Translations under genes and position numbers: made by a program | Notes under the pieces: generated by a model | Told to the model about the DNA's origin: nothing | Databases searched by the model: none | The model's input: only the letters and a program-made list of their open reading frames with translations | DNA from: JACZUI01 sp041599115 | GTDB lineage: Bacteria > Actinomycetota > Acidimicrobiia > Spongiisociales > ZC4RG35 | Length of the DNA stretch: 13,562 bases | Assembly (NCBI GenBank): GCA_041599115.1 | Contig: JBFHXF010000052.1 | Coordinates: 1-13,562, forward strand | Direction of reading: 5' to 3' | Shown: positions 6,099 to 13,562 of the stretch, piece after piece | Layout of the letters: each line of letters starts with the position of its first letter | Numbering within the stretch: position 1 is the stretch's first letter

Positions 6099-7103
6099 CT
6101 AGCCTCCGATGTAGCTCATTTCGACCGGGGCCCCGATACGAACGGTCTGAGACGACCTGATCTCCGAGTATCGATCGTCACGATCACGCCAAACCCTGTC
6201 GATCACCGCGGCAACGTCCAAACCTGATCTGATTGCCGCCCTCAGATCCTCGCCCTTGGAGGCGAACAAACAGGTGTAGAGGGAACCCTCCGCGGAAAGA
6301 CGAGCACGGGTGCAGGACCCGCAAAAAGGCTTCGTAACCGAAGCGATAACACCGACCTCCCCCGACCCATCAAGGTAGCGGAATCGGTTGGCGACCTCCC
6401 CGGGGTAGTTTGCCGGCACCCGCTCGACGGGAGAGATTGCGTTGATGGCCTCGATGATCTCTGCCGCCGGGACCACGTCATCGAGTCGCCAACCGTTGGT
6501 GGTGCCCACATCCATGTACTCGATGAACCTCACGATGTGCCCGGCGTCTTTGAAGTATGAGGCCATCTCGGCGACGGCGTGCTCATTGACCCCTCTCTTG
6601 ACGACACAGTTGACCTTCACCGGTCCCAGCCCTGCATCGGACGCGACCTCGATCGCCTCGAGAACCGCGGACACCGGAAAACCGACGTCGTTCATCTTGT
6701 GAAAGGTCGGATCATCCATAGCGTCGAGACTCACCGTGACCCGGTCCAGACCCGAGGCGGCGAGATCGGCTGCCTTTTTGGATAGAAGCGATCCGTTGGT
6801 GGTCAGGGTCAGATCATCAATTCCCTCTATCCCCGAAATCATGGCGATGAGTTGTTCGATGCCCTTGCGCAGCAGGGGCTCACCCCCGGTGATTCGCACC
6901 TTTTTCACCCCTCGACTCACGAACGCCGTCACGATCGAGACGATCTCGTCAAAGCCGAGCAGATCCTCCCGAGGGAGAAACTCGTAGTCCTTGCCGAACA
7001 CCTCTTTGGGCATGCAGTAGGTGCAGCGGAAATTGCACCGGTCAGTGACCGAGACACGCAGATCGCGGACCGGACGGTCGAGTTTGTCCCTCAAGGCTTT
7101 CAT
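6099..7103 (-). CDS. moaA: GTP 3',8-cyclase MoaA (molybdenum cofactor biosynthesis)
   Basis: MoaA is the radical SAM enzyme that converts GTP to 3',8-cyclo-7,8-dihydro-GTP, the first step of molybdopterin synthesis, working before MoaC. This 334-residue protein has the usual length. The SAM-binding 4Fe-4S motif is C23-x3-C27-x2-C30 (DRCNFRCTYC), followed by GGEP (73-76). The second, substrate-binding 4Fe-4S cluster is C261-x2-C264-x13-C278, with R266 and R268 between. The protein ends in Gly-Gly, a conserved MoaA feature, so the neighbouring element has not truncated it. GAGG lies 5 nt before the ATG. It follows the bactofilin-like gene by 48 bp on the same strand and may be co-transcribed with it. 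No other moa gene is in view. Confidence 0.97.
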   Translation of the reverse strand: MKALRDKLDRPVRDLRVSVTDRCNFRCTYCMPKEVFGKDYEFLPREDLLGFDEIVSIVTAFVSRGVKKVRITGGEPLLRKGIEQLIAMISGIEGIDDLTLTTNGSLLSKKAADLAASGLDRVTVSLDAMDDPTFHKMNDVGFPVSAVLEAIEVASDAGLGPVKVNCVVKRGVNEHAVAEMASYFKDAGHIVRFIEYMDVGTTNGWRLDDVVPAAEIIEAINAISPVERVPANYPGEVANRFRYLDGSGEVGVIASVTKPFCGSCTRARLSAEGSLYTCLFASKGEDLRAAIRSGLDVAAVIDRVWRDRDDRYSEIRSSQTVRIGAPVEMSYIGG

Positions 7104-7151
7104 GAGCGCCTCACGATATTGGACTGATGGCTTCAGCGAGACATCACCCTG

Positions 7152-8336
7152 TCACGACGAAACGGTGGCCGGCTCTGTCGGATCGGGCTCCGGCCACGCC
7201 CGCAGGGCGAGAACCCAGGCACCCATGCCCAGGGGAAGTGCCAGCAACGGCACCAGCCAGCCGACGACGGGCAGCAGCCACACCAGGCCCAGGACGGCCG
7301 CACCGACGGCAATGGCCCGGTAAATGCCGGCCCCACGTCGTATTCCACGACCAACGGCGAGAACCGAGGGTGCCCCTGCCACCAAGGAGAACGCGAGCAC
7401 GACCCCGCCCATGGCAGCGGCCAGCGGGATCAGGACAGCGAGCAATGGCAGCGACACTGCACCCGGCGCCAGCCCCACTATCAGAGCACCCACACCAAGC
7501 ACCAGAAGGGGCGAGCTCATGATCAGGAATCCGATGCCGTAGGCTCTAAGAGGGTTCCGTCGGATCCGCCTCGTGGCCCGATCGACCCTCTCCGGCCAGC
7601 CGTAGGTCACCAGGATCGCGGAAGCCGTGAGACCCATTACCACCAGCATTCTCCCTAAAAGCCCCAGAGCACGCACCCGGATGTTGGGTGGAAGCGGAGT
7701 CTCGTGCACCACCACACCTCGAGTGTTTACCTCATCCAGACCCACCGCAAGGCGCTTGGAACGATAAGACAGGTCGCCCCCCACCATCGTTGGGCCGGTA
7801 ACGGTCAGCCTCCCGACGGTCACATCTACGTTTCGCCCCACCTCTCCCGAAAGGCGGAGACTGCCCAACGTGCCCCCAAGATCACGACCGATCCGGCCGG
7901 CCACGTCAGCGCCGAGGGACCAGAGAAGCGCGTCACCACCGATCCGGGCACCCGGGTCAACGCTGACATTGGCAGCCACCGCAACCAGGTCTTTCCCGAT
8001 GGTGCCGGTCACGGTGAGCCTGGATGCCGCCACCCTGACGCTTCGGGTCACCTCGCCGTTGATGGTCACGTTCTGCGTCGCGGCGAAGACGCTCCCGGTG
8101 ACCAGACCATTCACCACGACCTCTTCTGCCGCGAAGGCGACAACATCCCCGTGCACCTCGCCGTCGATGACCACAGCGAGACCGGTGATGTAGAGGTCAT
8201 CTTCGATCACCACGCCCTGACGAATGATGGCGACGTCCGATGAGGCCGTGTCGGCCGCCAGCACCGGTGGCATCCCGACGGAACCCAGCAGGGAGACGAT
8301 ACCGAGAAGAAGCAAGCTCCTAGAGAGCCAACGCAT
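7152..8336 (-). CDS. Exported bactofilin-like beta-helix protein with C-terminal membrane domain
   Basis: This 394-residue protein starts at ATG 8336-8334; the frame is open to 8402, but only this start gives a clean signal peptide (MRWLSRSLLLL... ending PVLA/AD at residues 27-29). Residues 33-200 are a run of short repeats of the polymer-forming (bactofilin-type) kind, with G-x-V/I and V-x-G patterns such as GEVHGDVVAFAA, GLVTGSVFAAT and GEVTRSVRVAA, predicted to form a right-handed beta-helix. Residues 225-380 contain four or five hydrophobic membrane segments (about 225-245, 266-288, 294-320, 340-360, 361-380). A signal peptide would place the beta-helix outside the membrane, unlike cytoplasmic bactofilins. 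The start overlaps the end of nuoN by 17 bp and lacks a strong ribosome binding site, suggesting coupling. Function is unknown; the architecture is seen, the family link is by pattern. Confidence 0.85.
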   Translation of the reverse strand: MRWLSRSLLLLGIVSLLGSVGMPPVLAADTASSDVAIIRQGVVIEDDLYITGLAVVIDGEVHGDVVAFAAEEVVVNGLVTGSVFAATQNVTINGEVTRSVRVAASRLTVTGTIGKDLVAVAANVSVDPGARIGGDALLWSLGADVAGRIGRDLGGTLGSLRLSGEVGRNVDVTVGRLTVTGPTMVGGDLSYRSKRLAVGLDEVNTRGVVVHETPLPPNIRVRALGLLGRMLVVMGLTASAILVTYGWPERVDRATRRIRRNPLRAYGIGFLIMSSPLLVLGVGALIVGLAPGAVSLPLLAVLIPLAAAMGGVVLAFSLVAGAPSVLAVGRGIRRGAGIYRAIAVGAAVLGLVWLLPVVGWLVPLLALPLGMGAWVLALRAWPEPDPTEPATVSS

Positions 8337-9780
8337 TGGACGCCAGGTCGAGTAGCGAACCGGGCAACACACCCCAGACGATCGTGGCGACCACCGCGAC
8401 ACCGATAACCCAGCGGATGGCGGATCCCACGGCCAGCCTTCTGTCCTGAGCCTCGTCCATGTACATCACCACGATGATCCGAAGATAGAAAGCGAAAGCG
8501 ATCACCGAAGCCAGGACGGCGACTACCACCAGCCACTCGAAGCCGGCGCTCCACGCCTGAGAGAACACGCCGAACTTGGCTATGAAGCCGGACGTGAGCG
8601 GGAGACCAGCCATCCCAAGCAGCAACACGGCAAAAGAACCGGCCAGCCCGGGACTCGTTCTGGCAAGGCCGCGATAGTCGTCGATTGAAGAACGGGCCGC
8701 GTCGGATCCCCCAACGGCCGCCACAACGGCAAAAGCCCCTACCAGCTGAACCGCATATGCCGCTAGATAGAAGAGGACACCCCGAGTCGTGCCGGCGACG
8801 AGCCCGGTCATGATGAAGCCGGCATGAGCGACACCCGAATAGGCCAGCATTCTTCGCACATCGCCCTGGACGAGGGCCAGTGTCGCACCCAGGAGCATCG
8901 ACAATGCCGCGATACCGGCGACGGCCTGGACCCATGCCACGTCGAATCCGCCAAACGCCGTCAGCAGGATCCGGGTGATGGTGACGAAACCGGCGATCTT
9001 GGCTACGGCGGCCATGTAGCCCACCAAGCCCGCTGGGGCACCCTGGTAGACGTCGGGCGCCCAAGAATGGAAAGGAGCGGCCGAGACCTTGAAGGCAAGC
9101 CCGGCGATCATCAGCCCCACACCGATGTAGATCACGATCGGATCGGTCACGATGAACCGGTTGAAGAAGGCCCGTATGTCGAGAATGGTCAAGAAGCCGG
9201 TGCCCGCATAGGTCAGGGCCACACCGTAGATGAAGAACGCCGAGGCGAACGAACCGAGGAGGAAGTATTTGACTGCGGCCTCATCGCTTTCCGGCCGTTC
9301 CCTGGCCATGCCGGCAAGCACGTAGAGGGCAATGGAGCCGACTTCGAGACCCAGGAAGACCAGAACCAGGTTGTTGGAGCCGACCATCAGCGAAAACCCG
9401 GTGGTGGCCAGCAGAATCAGGGCGAGAGCCTCGGCGCCCCTCCTCCCCAGGTCCTCGATGAACCGCCATCCTGCGAGCACGCCGAGTGCTGTGACCACCA
9501 GAAGGGCGAAGCGGGCAAAGACCGCGAAACCGTCCACGATCACCATGCCAGAGAAGGAAATGAGCCGGAACGGATCGCGGGCGAGCAAGGCGTCCTCAGC
9601 GATCAGCTTCTGGACCAGCGTGGCTCCCCCGGCCAGAACCAGTGCGACAGCCACCACGATGCCGAGCACGCGTCGCGATGGTTTCCACTGCACATCGATC
9701 AGCAGCACGAAGGCAGCGCCCAGCGCCAGGATGAGATCCGGCGCTATGGCGATCCATGAAATCTCGGGCGTTGCGATCAT
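8320..9780 (-). CDS. nuoN: NADH-quinone oxidoreductase subunit N (complex I membrane subunit)
   Basis: NuoN is one of the three antiporter-like membrane subunits that carry proton pumping in complex I. The 486-residue product has the usual length and is hydrophobic throughout, with about 14 membrane segments. Key family residues are present: E146 in FLGLEVGSIALYVLAG, K171 in AAVKYFLLGSFASAF, K231 in AFKVSAAPFHSWAPDVYQGAP, and K261. GGGGAG lies 8 nt before the ATG. The start shares a 4-base ATGA overlap with the nuoM stop, and the 3' end overlaps the next gene by 17 bp. It is distinguished from NuoM and NuoL by the PFHSWAPDVYQGAP signature. Confidence 0.97.
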   Translation of the reverse strand: MIATPEISWIAIAPDLILALGAAFVLLIDVQWKPSRRVLGIVVAVALVLAGGATLVQKLIAEDALLARDPFRLISFSGMVIVDGFAVFARFALLVVTALGVLAGWRFIEDLGRRGAEALALILLATTGFSLMVGSNNLVLVFLGLEVGSIALYVLAGMARERPESDEAAVKYFLLGSFASAFFIYGVALTYAGTGFLTILDIRAFFNRFIVTDPIVIYIGVGLMIAGLAFKVSAAPFHSWAPDVYQGAPAGLVGYMAAVAKIAGFVTITRILLTAFGGFDVAWVQAVAGIAALSMLLGATLALVQGDVRRMLAYSGVAHAGFIMTGLVAGTTRGVLFYLAAYAVQLVGAFAVVAAVGGSDAARSSIDDYRGLARTSPGLAGSFAVLLLGMAGLPLTSGFIAKFGVFSQAWSAGFEWLVVVAVLASVIAFAFYLRIIVVMYMDEAQDRRLAVGSAIRWVIGVAVVATIVWGVLPGSLLDLASNALAL

Positions 9781-11309
9781 CGGCCGATCTCCCCAGCAAC
9801 GAACACGTCAATGAGTCTGCCCGGGTCCGGAACCCGATAGGCGGTGACGCTCTCGATGTTGTCGAGGACCAACTCGGTCGATGGGGCGATCTTGTCGAGC
9901 AAAAGGCCGGGGAAGAGCCCGATCACCAGCACCGCTGCGGCAATCGGAGCCAGCAGCGCAATCTCCCGTCCCGACAGGTCGGAGAGAATCTTGTTCTCGG
10001 AACGGTCGGGGACCCCTGTGAAAACCCGCTCGTAGGCCCAAAGCAAATAGACAGCAGCCAGAATGACTCCTCCCGCAGCAAGGATGGTGAAGACGGGGAG
10101 GGTCGCGTAACTCCCGACGAGCACCAGGAACTCGCCGACAAACCCGTTGAGACCGGGAAGCCCGATCGAGGCGAAGGTCATGAAGAGGAAGAAGCCCGCA
10201 TAGATAGGCATGACCTTCTGCAGACCTCCGAAGTCCTCGATCTTCTTGGTGTGACGACGCTCGTAGATCATCCCTACCAGGAGGAACAATGCGCCCGTCG
10301 TGAGCCCGTGATTCAGATTCTGGATGACGGCTCCCTGGAGACTTCCGGACGTGAGCGCAAAAGTGCCGAGAACGATGAATCCGAGATGACTCACCGAGGA
10401 GTAGGCAACGAGTTTCTTCAGATCGGGTTGGACGACGGCCACTGCCGCGCCATAGAGGATTCCTATCACGGCAAGAGTGGCCATGATCGGCACTGCGTCG
10501 ACCGATGCGTTGGGGAAGAGGGTGAGGTTGAACCTGAGCAACCCGTAAGTCCCCAATTTCAGGAGAACCCCGGCCAGGAGGATCGAACCCGCGGTGGGTG
10601 CCTCGACGTGGGCATCGGGGAGCCAGGTGTGCAGCGGGAACAGGGGTACCTTGATGGCAAATGCCAATGCGAAGGCGGCAAACAACCATCTTTCCGCTCC
10701 CGGGCTGAGTGCCACCTGGGCGAGATCACCAAGAGCGAACGACGGAAAACCGAATTGCTGGTTGTGACTCACCGCCAAGGCGATGATGCCAGCCAGCATG
10801 AGCGCCGAACCCACAGCGGTGTATATGAAGAACTTCATCGCGGCGTAGATCCGACGCTCCCCTCCCCAGATCCCGATGATGAAGTACATCGGAACCAGGA
10901 TCGCCTCGAAGAACACGAAGAACAGGAACAAGTCCAGAGAGAGGAATACCCCGATCATCCCGGCCTCGAGAAACAGCGTATAGACCACGAATTCCTTGGT
11001 CCTCGTGGTTATCGAAGTCGAGGCGCCAAGTGCAATCGGAACGAGGAACGTCGTCAGCATCACCATGGGTAACGAGATCCCGTCCACCCCGAGATACCAG
11101 TTGATCCCCCAGGGCTCATACCAGGGCACCAGCGTCACAAGTTGTTGGCCGGCGGCAGGCTCGAAGATCCAGAACAGATAGCCGGCCATGGCCAGGGGAA
11201 GCATCGAGAGGGCGATTCCCAGTGGGAGGTGGAGCTCGCGGCGACGCGCCGGGACCAGCATCACGGCTATCGAGCCAATAATCGGGAGGACGATCAGCGC
11301 CGTCAGCAT
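9777..11309 (-). CDS. nuoM: NADH-quinone oxidoreductase subunit M (complex I membrane subunit)
   Basis: NuoM is a proton-translocating antiporter-like subunit of complex I. I start the 510-residue product at ATG 11309-11307, which has GGAG 6 nt upstream; a GTG at 11321 would add four residues and lacks such a site. Signature segments include FFEAILVPMYFIIGIWGG with the channel glutamate E135, AIKVPLFPLHTWLPDAHVEA with K220, LLKLGTYGLLRF with K251, and NLNHGLTTGALFLLVGMIYE. About 14 membrane segments are expected. The gap from nuoL is 76 bp with nothing recognisable in it, and the end overlaps nuoN by ATGA. Confidence 0.97.
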   Translation of the reverse strand: MLTALIVLPIIGSIAVMLVPARRRELHLPLGIALSMLPLAMAGYLFWIFEPAAGQQLVTLVPWYEPWGINWYLGVDGISLPMVMLTTFLVPIALGASTSITTRTKEFVVYTLFLEAGMIGVFLSLDLFLFFVFFEAILVPMYFIIGIWGGERRIYAAMKFFIYTAVGSALMLAGIIALAVSHNQQFGFPSFALGDLAQVALSPGAERWLFAAFALAFAIKVPLFPLHTWLPDAHVEAPTAGSILLAGVLLKLGTYGLLRFNLTLFPNASVDAVPIMATLAVIGILYGAAVAVVQPDLKKLVAYSSVSHLGFIVLGTFALTSGSLQGAVIQNLNHGLTTGALFLLVGMIYERRHTKKIEDFGGLQKVMPIYAGFFLFMTFASIGLPGLNGFVGEFLVLVGSYATLPVFTILAAGGVILAAVYLLWAYERVFTGVPDRSENKILSDLSGREIALLAPIAAAVLVIGLFPGLLLDKIAPSTELVLDNIESVTAYRVPDPGRLIDVFVAGEIGR

Positions 11310-11385
11310 CGCTCGCTCCACAGCGCAACAGGTGACTCCGGTCGGCCCAGCCGCCCGGAGAAGATCTGCCGCCGAAGAGAGTCAC

Positions 11386-13281
11386 TCATCCGCCCACCAC
11401 CAGCCAGATCACCAACGCGATCACCCCGGCCAGGAAGACCGCTCCGTAACTGCGGACAAATCCGCTCTGCAGGGGTCGCGCCATGTCGCCGACCCGACGA
11501 ACCGCCACTGCGATCCCATTCACCAGACCGTCGATTATCGGGAGATCTATCCCGAATGCGGCGACCTCCGCCGTTCGCCGGGTCGGTGCCACGATGATCG
11601 CTCCGTACAGATCGTCGACCCGATAGGCCGCTTCCCAGGTGCCCCAGAGCGGTTCGAAGCTGTGCTCGAAACTCTCCCACCTCTCCCTGGGTCTCCGATA
11701 AGTCAGGTACCCGATGCCCGCTCCCACGAGAGCGGCGGCCACGGACAATCCGGCAAGAAGCATGAACATCACGGTTCCTTCAGGCGGATGCTGCAGGGCA
11801 ACCAGATCGAAGCTCGGCTCGAGGAAGTGTTCGAGGGTGGCCAGGAAGGGGGTGTTGATCAAGCCCCCAACCACCGCAAGGAGGGCCAAAACCATCAACG
11901 GGACGGTCATCACCCGCGGTGACTCGTGGGGATGGGCGCCCTCAGTCCATCGCGGCTCTCCCAGGAACACCAGGACCCACTGACGCGCCATGTAAAACGC
12001 CGTGAGCATTGCCGTGATCAGGCCCACGATCCACAAGGCGTAGAACCATCCGCCACGGGCAAAGGCGGATCCGAGTATGTCATCCTTCGACCAAAACCCT
12101 GCGAGTGGGGGAATCCCGGCGATGGCAAGCGTTCCGATCCCCATGGTCACCGCAGTGATTGGCATCTTCTTGAACAGCCCACCCATTTTGTGCATGTCCT
12201 GCTCGTCGCCCATCGCGTGTATGACCGACCCGGCGGCGAGGAACAGCAGGGCTTTGAAAAAGGCGTGGGTCATGAGATGGAAGACCCCCGCCACATAAGC
12301 GGTGGCACCGGCTGCCAGAAACATATAGCCAAGCTGAGAGACCGTCGAGTAGGCGAGGACCTTCTTGATGTCCTTCTGCGCAAGGGCGATCGTTGCCGCC
12401 CAGAGAGCGGTGATAGCACCGACGGTTGCCACGGTGGTGGAGGCAATCGGAGCCAGTGCGAAGATGGCCGCAGAGCGCGTGATCAGATAGACACCGGCCG
12501 TGACCATCGTCGCGGCATGGATGAGAGCCGATACCGGTGTTGGGCCCTCCATCGCGTCAGGCAGCCAGACGTACAGGGGCACCTGAGCAGACTTTCCCGC
12601 CGCACCCACGAACATAAGAAGGCCGATGGCGGTGGCGAGTCCCACGCCAAGTATCTCGCCCGCTCGATCGAAGATCCCCGTGAAAGAAAGGGTGCCAAAC
12701 GCGGTGAACACCAGCATCAGGGCGACCATGAAGCCAAAGTCTCCGATCCGGTTGACGATGAACGCTTTCTTTGCCGCAGCGGCGGCCGACGGCCGCGTGT
12801 ACCAAAAACCGATCAGGAGATAGGAGCTGAGACCGACCAGCTCCCACCCGAGGAACAGCATCGCGTAGTTCCCGGCCAGGACGAGGGTCAGCATCGAGGC
12901 CATGAACAGATTGAGCTTGGTGAAGAACCGGTGATACCGATCGTCTCCGTGCATGTAGCCGATGGCGAAGACATGGATCAGCGTCCCCACCCCCGTGACG
13001 ACCAGAGCCATCAATGCAGCCAGAGGATCCCAGAACAACTCCAGGTTGGCCCCGATGGCCGGCATCCACTTCCAAAGCATGAGAGCAGTTCCCTGCTCAC
13101 CCCCCTGAATGAAGGGCAGAGCGGCGGCGAGGACAAGTGCGAATGAGGCGGCGCTGGCAGCTGAGGCCAGCCATCCGCTGAGGGGCTCTTTGAGGTATCT
13201 GCCGAAGAAGTGAAGAAAGACCGACCCGGCGAGGGGAAAGGCGATCAATAGCCAGAGATAGGAGGTCATGAAGGAGGTCAT
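11386..13281 (-). CDS. nuoL: NADH-quinone oxidoreductase subunit L (complex I membrane subunit)
   Basis: NuoL is the distal proton-pumping subunit of complex I, whose long amphipathic helix runs along NuoM and NuoN. The 631-residue product is full length. It shows E147 in FLGWELVGLSSYLLIGFWY, K230 in AAGKSAQVPLYVWLPDAMEG, the family block GPTPVSALIHAATMVTAGVY, H335/H339/K343 in FHLMTHAFFKALLFLAAGS, and K399-D400-D401. The C-terminal part (about 500-631) carries the lateral helix and last membrane segment (AVFLAGVIALVIWLVVGG). ATG 13281 has GAGG 7 nt upstream (13289-13292); a second ATG four codons later has no such site. The leader between nuoK and nuoL is expanded by a repeat, described separately. 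Confidence 0.97.
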   Translation of the reverse strand: MTSFMTSYLWLLIAFPLAGSVFLHFFGRYLKEPLSGWLASAASAASFALVLAAALPFIQGGEQGTALMLWKWMPAIGANLELFWDPLAALMALVVTGVGTLIHVFAIGYMHGDDRYHRFFTKLNLFMASMLTLVLAGNYAMLFLGWELVGLSSYLLIGFWYTRPSAAAAAKKAFIVNRIGDFGFMVALMLVFTAFGTLSFTGIFDRAGEILGVGLATAIGLLMFVGAAGKSAQVPLYVWLPDAMEGPTPVSALIHAATMVTAGVYLITRSAAIFALAPIASTTVATVGAITALWAATIALAQKDIKKVLAYSTVSQLGYMFLAAGATAYVAGVFHLMTHAFFKALLFLAAGSVIHAMGDEQDMHKMGGLFKKMPITAVTMGIGTLAIAGIPPLAGFWSKDDILGSAFARGGWFYALWIVGLITAMLTAFYMARQWVLVFLGEPRWTEGAHPHESPRVMTVPLMVLALLAVVGGLINTPFLATLEHFLEPSFDLVALQHPPEGTVMFMLLAGLSVAAALVGAGIGYLTYRRPRERWESFEHSFEPLWGTWEAAYRVDDLYGAIIVAPTRRTAEVAAFGIDLPIIDGLVNGIAVAVRRVGDMARPLQSGFVRSYGAVFLAGVIALVIWLVVGG

Positions 13282-13293
13282 CAGGTGACCTCG

Positions 13294-13384
13294 TTTTGGG
13301 TTATGGGTTCTGAGTTTTGGGTTATGGGTTCTGAGTTATGGGCTATGGGTTCTGAGTTATGGGCTATGGGTTCTGAGTTTTGGG
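13294..13384. repeat. Thirteen tandem heptamers (STRR-like), 21-bp higher-order period
   Basis: The plus strand reads as 13 uninterrupted 7-mers: TTTTGGG, TTATGGG, TTCTGAG, repeated with TTATGGG or CTATGGG in the first two places, four 21-bp rounds plus a final TTTTGGG. It is AT-richer than anything around it. It begins 12 bp upstream of the nuoL start on the minus strand, just beyond the ribosome binding site. It resembles the short tandemly repeated heptamers known from cyanobacteria and seen in other environmental genomes. It is not CRISPR: there are no unique spacers. Confidence 0.9.
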
Positions 13385-13425
13385 CCGGATCAGTGACCGC
13401 AATGACATTTGAGGACGAGTCACCA

Positions 13426-13446
13426 CCCAAGACCCAGCACCCAAGA
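13426..13446. repeat. Three inverted heptamers of the same family
   Basis: CCCAAGA, CCCAGCA, CCCAAGA lie in tandem. Read on the minus strand they are TCTTGGG, TGCTGGG, TCTTGGG, close to the TTNTGGG units of the main array but in opposite orientation. This gives the spacer the look of a small inverted element. Confidence 0.6.
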
Positions 13447-13448
13447 CC

Positions 13449-13479
13449 GTTGATGTCGATATGCCGCATCGACATCAAC
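13449..13479 (-). repeat. Perfect 11-bp hairpin over the nuoK stop codon
   Basis: GTTGATGTCGA (13449-13459) and TCGACATCAAC (13469-13479) are exact inverted copies around a 9-base loop. On the minus-strand transcript the stem starts in the last nuoK codon and includes its stop. There is no T-run after it, so an RNA-stability or processing element, or the end of an inserted element, is more likely than a terminator inside the nuo operon. Confidence 0.7.
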
Positions 13480-13562
13480 CCTTGAGCTCGCTCAACTCGT
13501 CAACCGAGGCAGTAGCACGGTGCCTGAATATGGCCACGATGATGGCCAGACCCACTACGACC
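13475..13562 (-). CDS. nuoK: NADH-quinone oxidoreductase subunit K, C-terminal fragment
   Basis: Only the last 28 codons and the TGA stop are in the window; the gene continues off the right edge. The visible end reads VVVGLAIIVAIFRHR, then the tail ATASVDELSELKG. It matches the end of NuoK: the third membrane helix, a short basic stretch, then a VDE-x-x-x-LKG tail. NuoK is a small three-helix complex I subunit at the base of the proton channels. Its place directly upstream of nuoL, in the standard nuo order, supports the call despite the short length. Confidence 0.88.
   Translation of the reverse strand, partial: VVVGLAIIVAIFRHRATASVDELSELKG

Larger units (their letters stand above)
13281..13475 (-). 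other. Repeat-filled spacer between nuoK and nuoL, open in frame (64 codons)
   Basis: Neighbouring nuoK and nuoL genes usually almost touch; here about 190 bp separate them. An ATG at 13475-13473 overlaps the nuoK stop as TGATG, and the frame runs 64 codons to a TGA that overlaps the nuoL start, again as TGATG. The last 30 codons or so translate the repeat as NSEPIAH and NSEPITQ units; the first half (MSMRHIDINGLGCWVLGG) matches nothing I recognise. Translation across it could keep ribosomes moving from nuoK to nuoL, or the frame could be chance, since a 21-bp repeat without a stop stays open. Real protein product unlikely. Confidence 0.4.

Noticed and set aside
9756..11072. Plus-strand frame of 438 codons opposite nuoM
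   Set aside because: Highly charged antisense shadow of a membrane protein gene; the minus strand is unambiguous NuoM.
11926..13146. Plus-strand frame of 406 codons opposite nuoL
   Set aside because: Antisense shadow of nuoL, with charged low-complexity translation.
13294..13384. CRISPR array
   Set aside because: The units are 7 bp, contiguous and without unique spacers, and no cas gene is present.

Overview
The window is high-GC bacterial chromosome. NADH dehydrogenase (complex I) and molybdenum-cofactor genes sit next to the end of an integrated mobile element. High GC, frequent GTG starts, an actinobacterial-looking MobF relaxase and a MerR/HTH_17-type excisionase gene followed by an integrase gene suggest an actinomycetote or a related high-GC phylum. 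No marker gene in the window settles the taxon.

Left part, 1-6063, is accessory DNA. A minus-strand lipoprotein gene runs off the left edge. It lies 224 bp downstream of a complete minus-strand MobF (TrwC/TraA-type) relaxase-helicase gene. A 570-bp divergent control region (4080-4649) then separates the relaxase from a plus-strand excisionase-like HTH gene and a tyrosine integrase gene. This layout fits an integrative mobilizable or conjugative element: the integrase and HTH protein would move it in and out of the chromosome, and the relaxase would nick and unwind it for transfer. No coupling protein, type IV secretion gene or replication initiator is in view; they may lie to the left or be supplied by another element. 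The control region carries two outward-facing arrays of a TGACAGGGT-like word, an 8-bp inverted repeat and a perfect 12-bp palindrome, so it is the best place to look for the operator, oriT or attP functions.

The integrase gene ends only 35 bp from the 3' end of moaA, which points the other way. The right end of the element therefore probably lies in this 35-bp gap or in the last codons of moaA. MoaA is complete and keeps its C-terminal Gly-Gly.

Right part, 6099-13562, is a minus-strand chromosomal cluster. In transcription order it reads nuoK (partial, off the right edge), nuoL, nuoM, nuoN, a signal-peptide-bearing bactofilin-like membrane protein, then moaA. nuoM/nuoN share an ATGA overlap and nuoN overlaps the bactofilin-like gene by 17 bp, so the last nuo genes and this protein are probably translated together. 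The nuoK-nuoL junction is unusual: it contains an 11-bp perfect hairpin over the nuoK stop codon and an uninterrupted run of 13 heptamers, all inside an open frame joined to both neighbours by TGATG overlaps.

No rRNA, tRNA, CRISPR array or insertion sequence was recognised.
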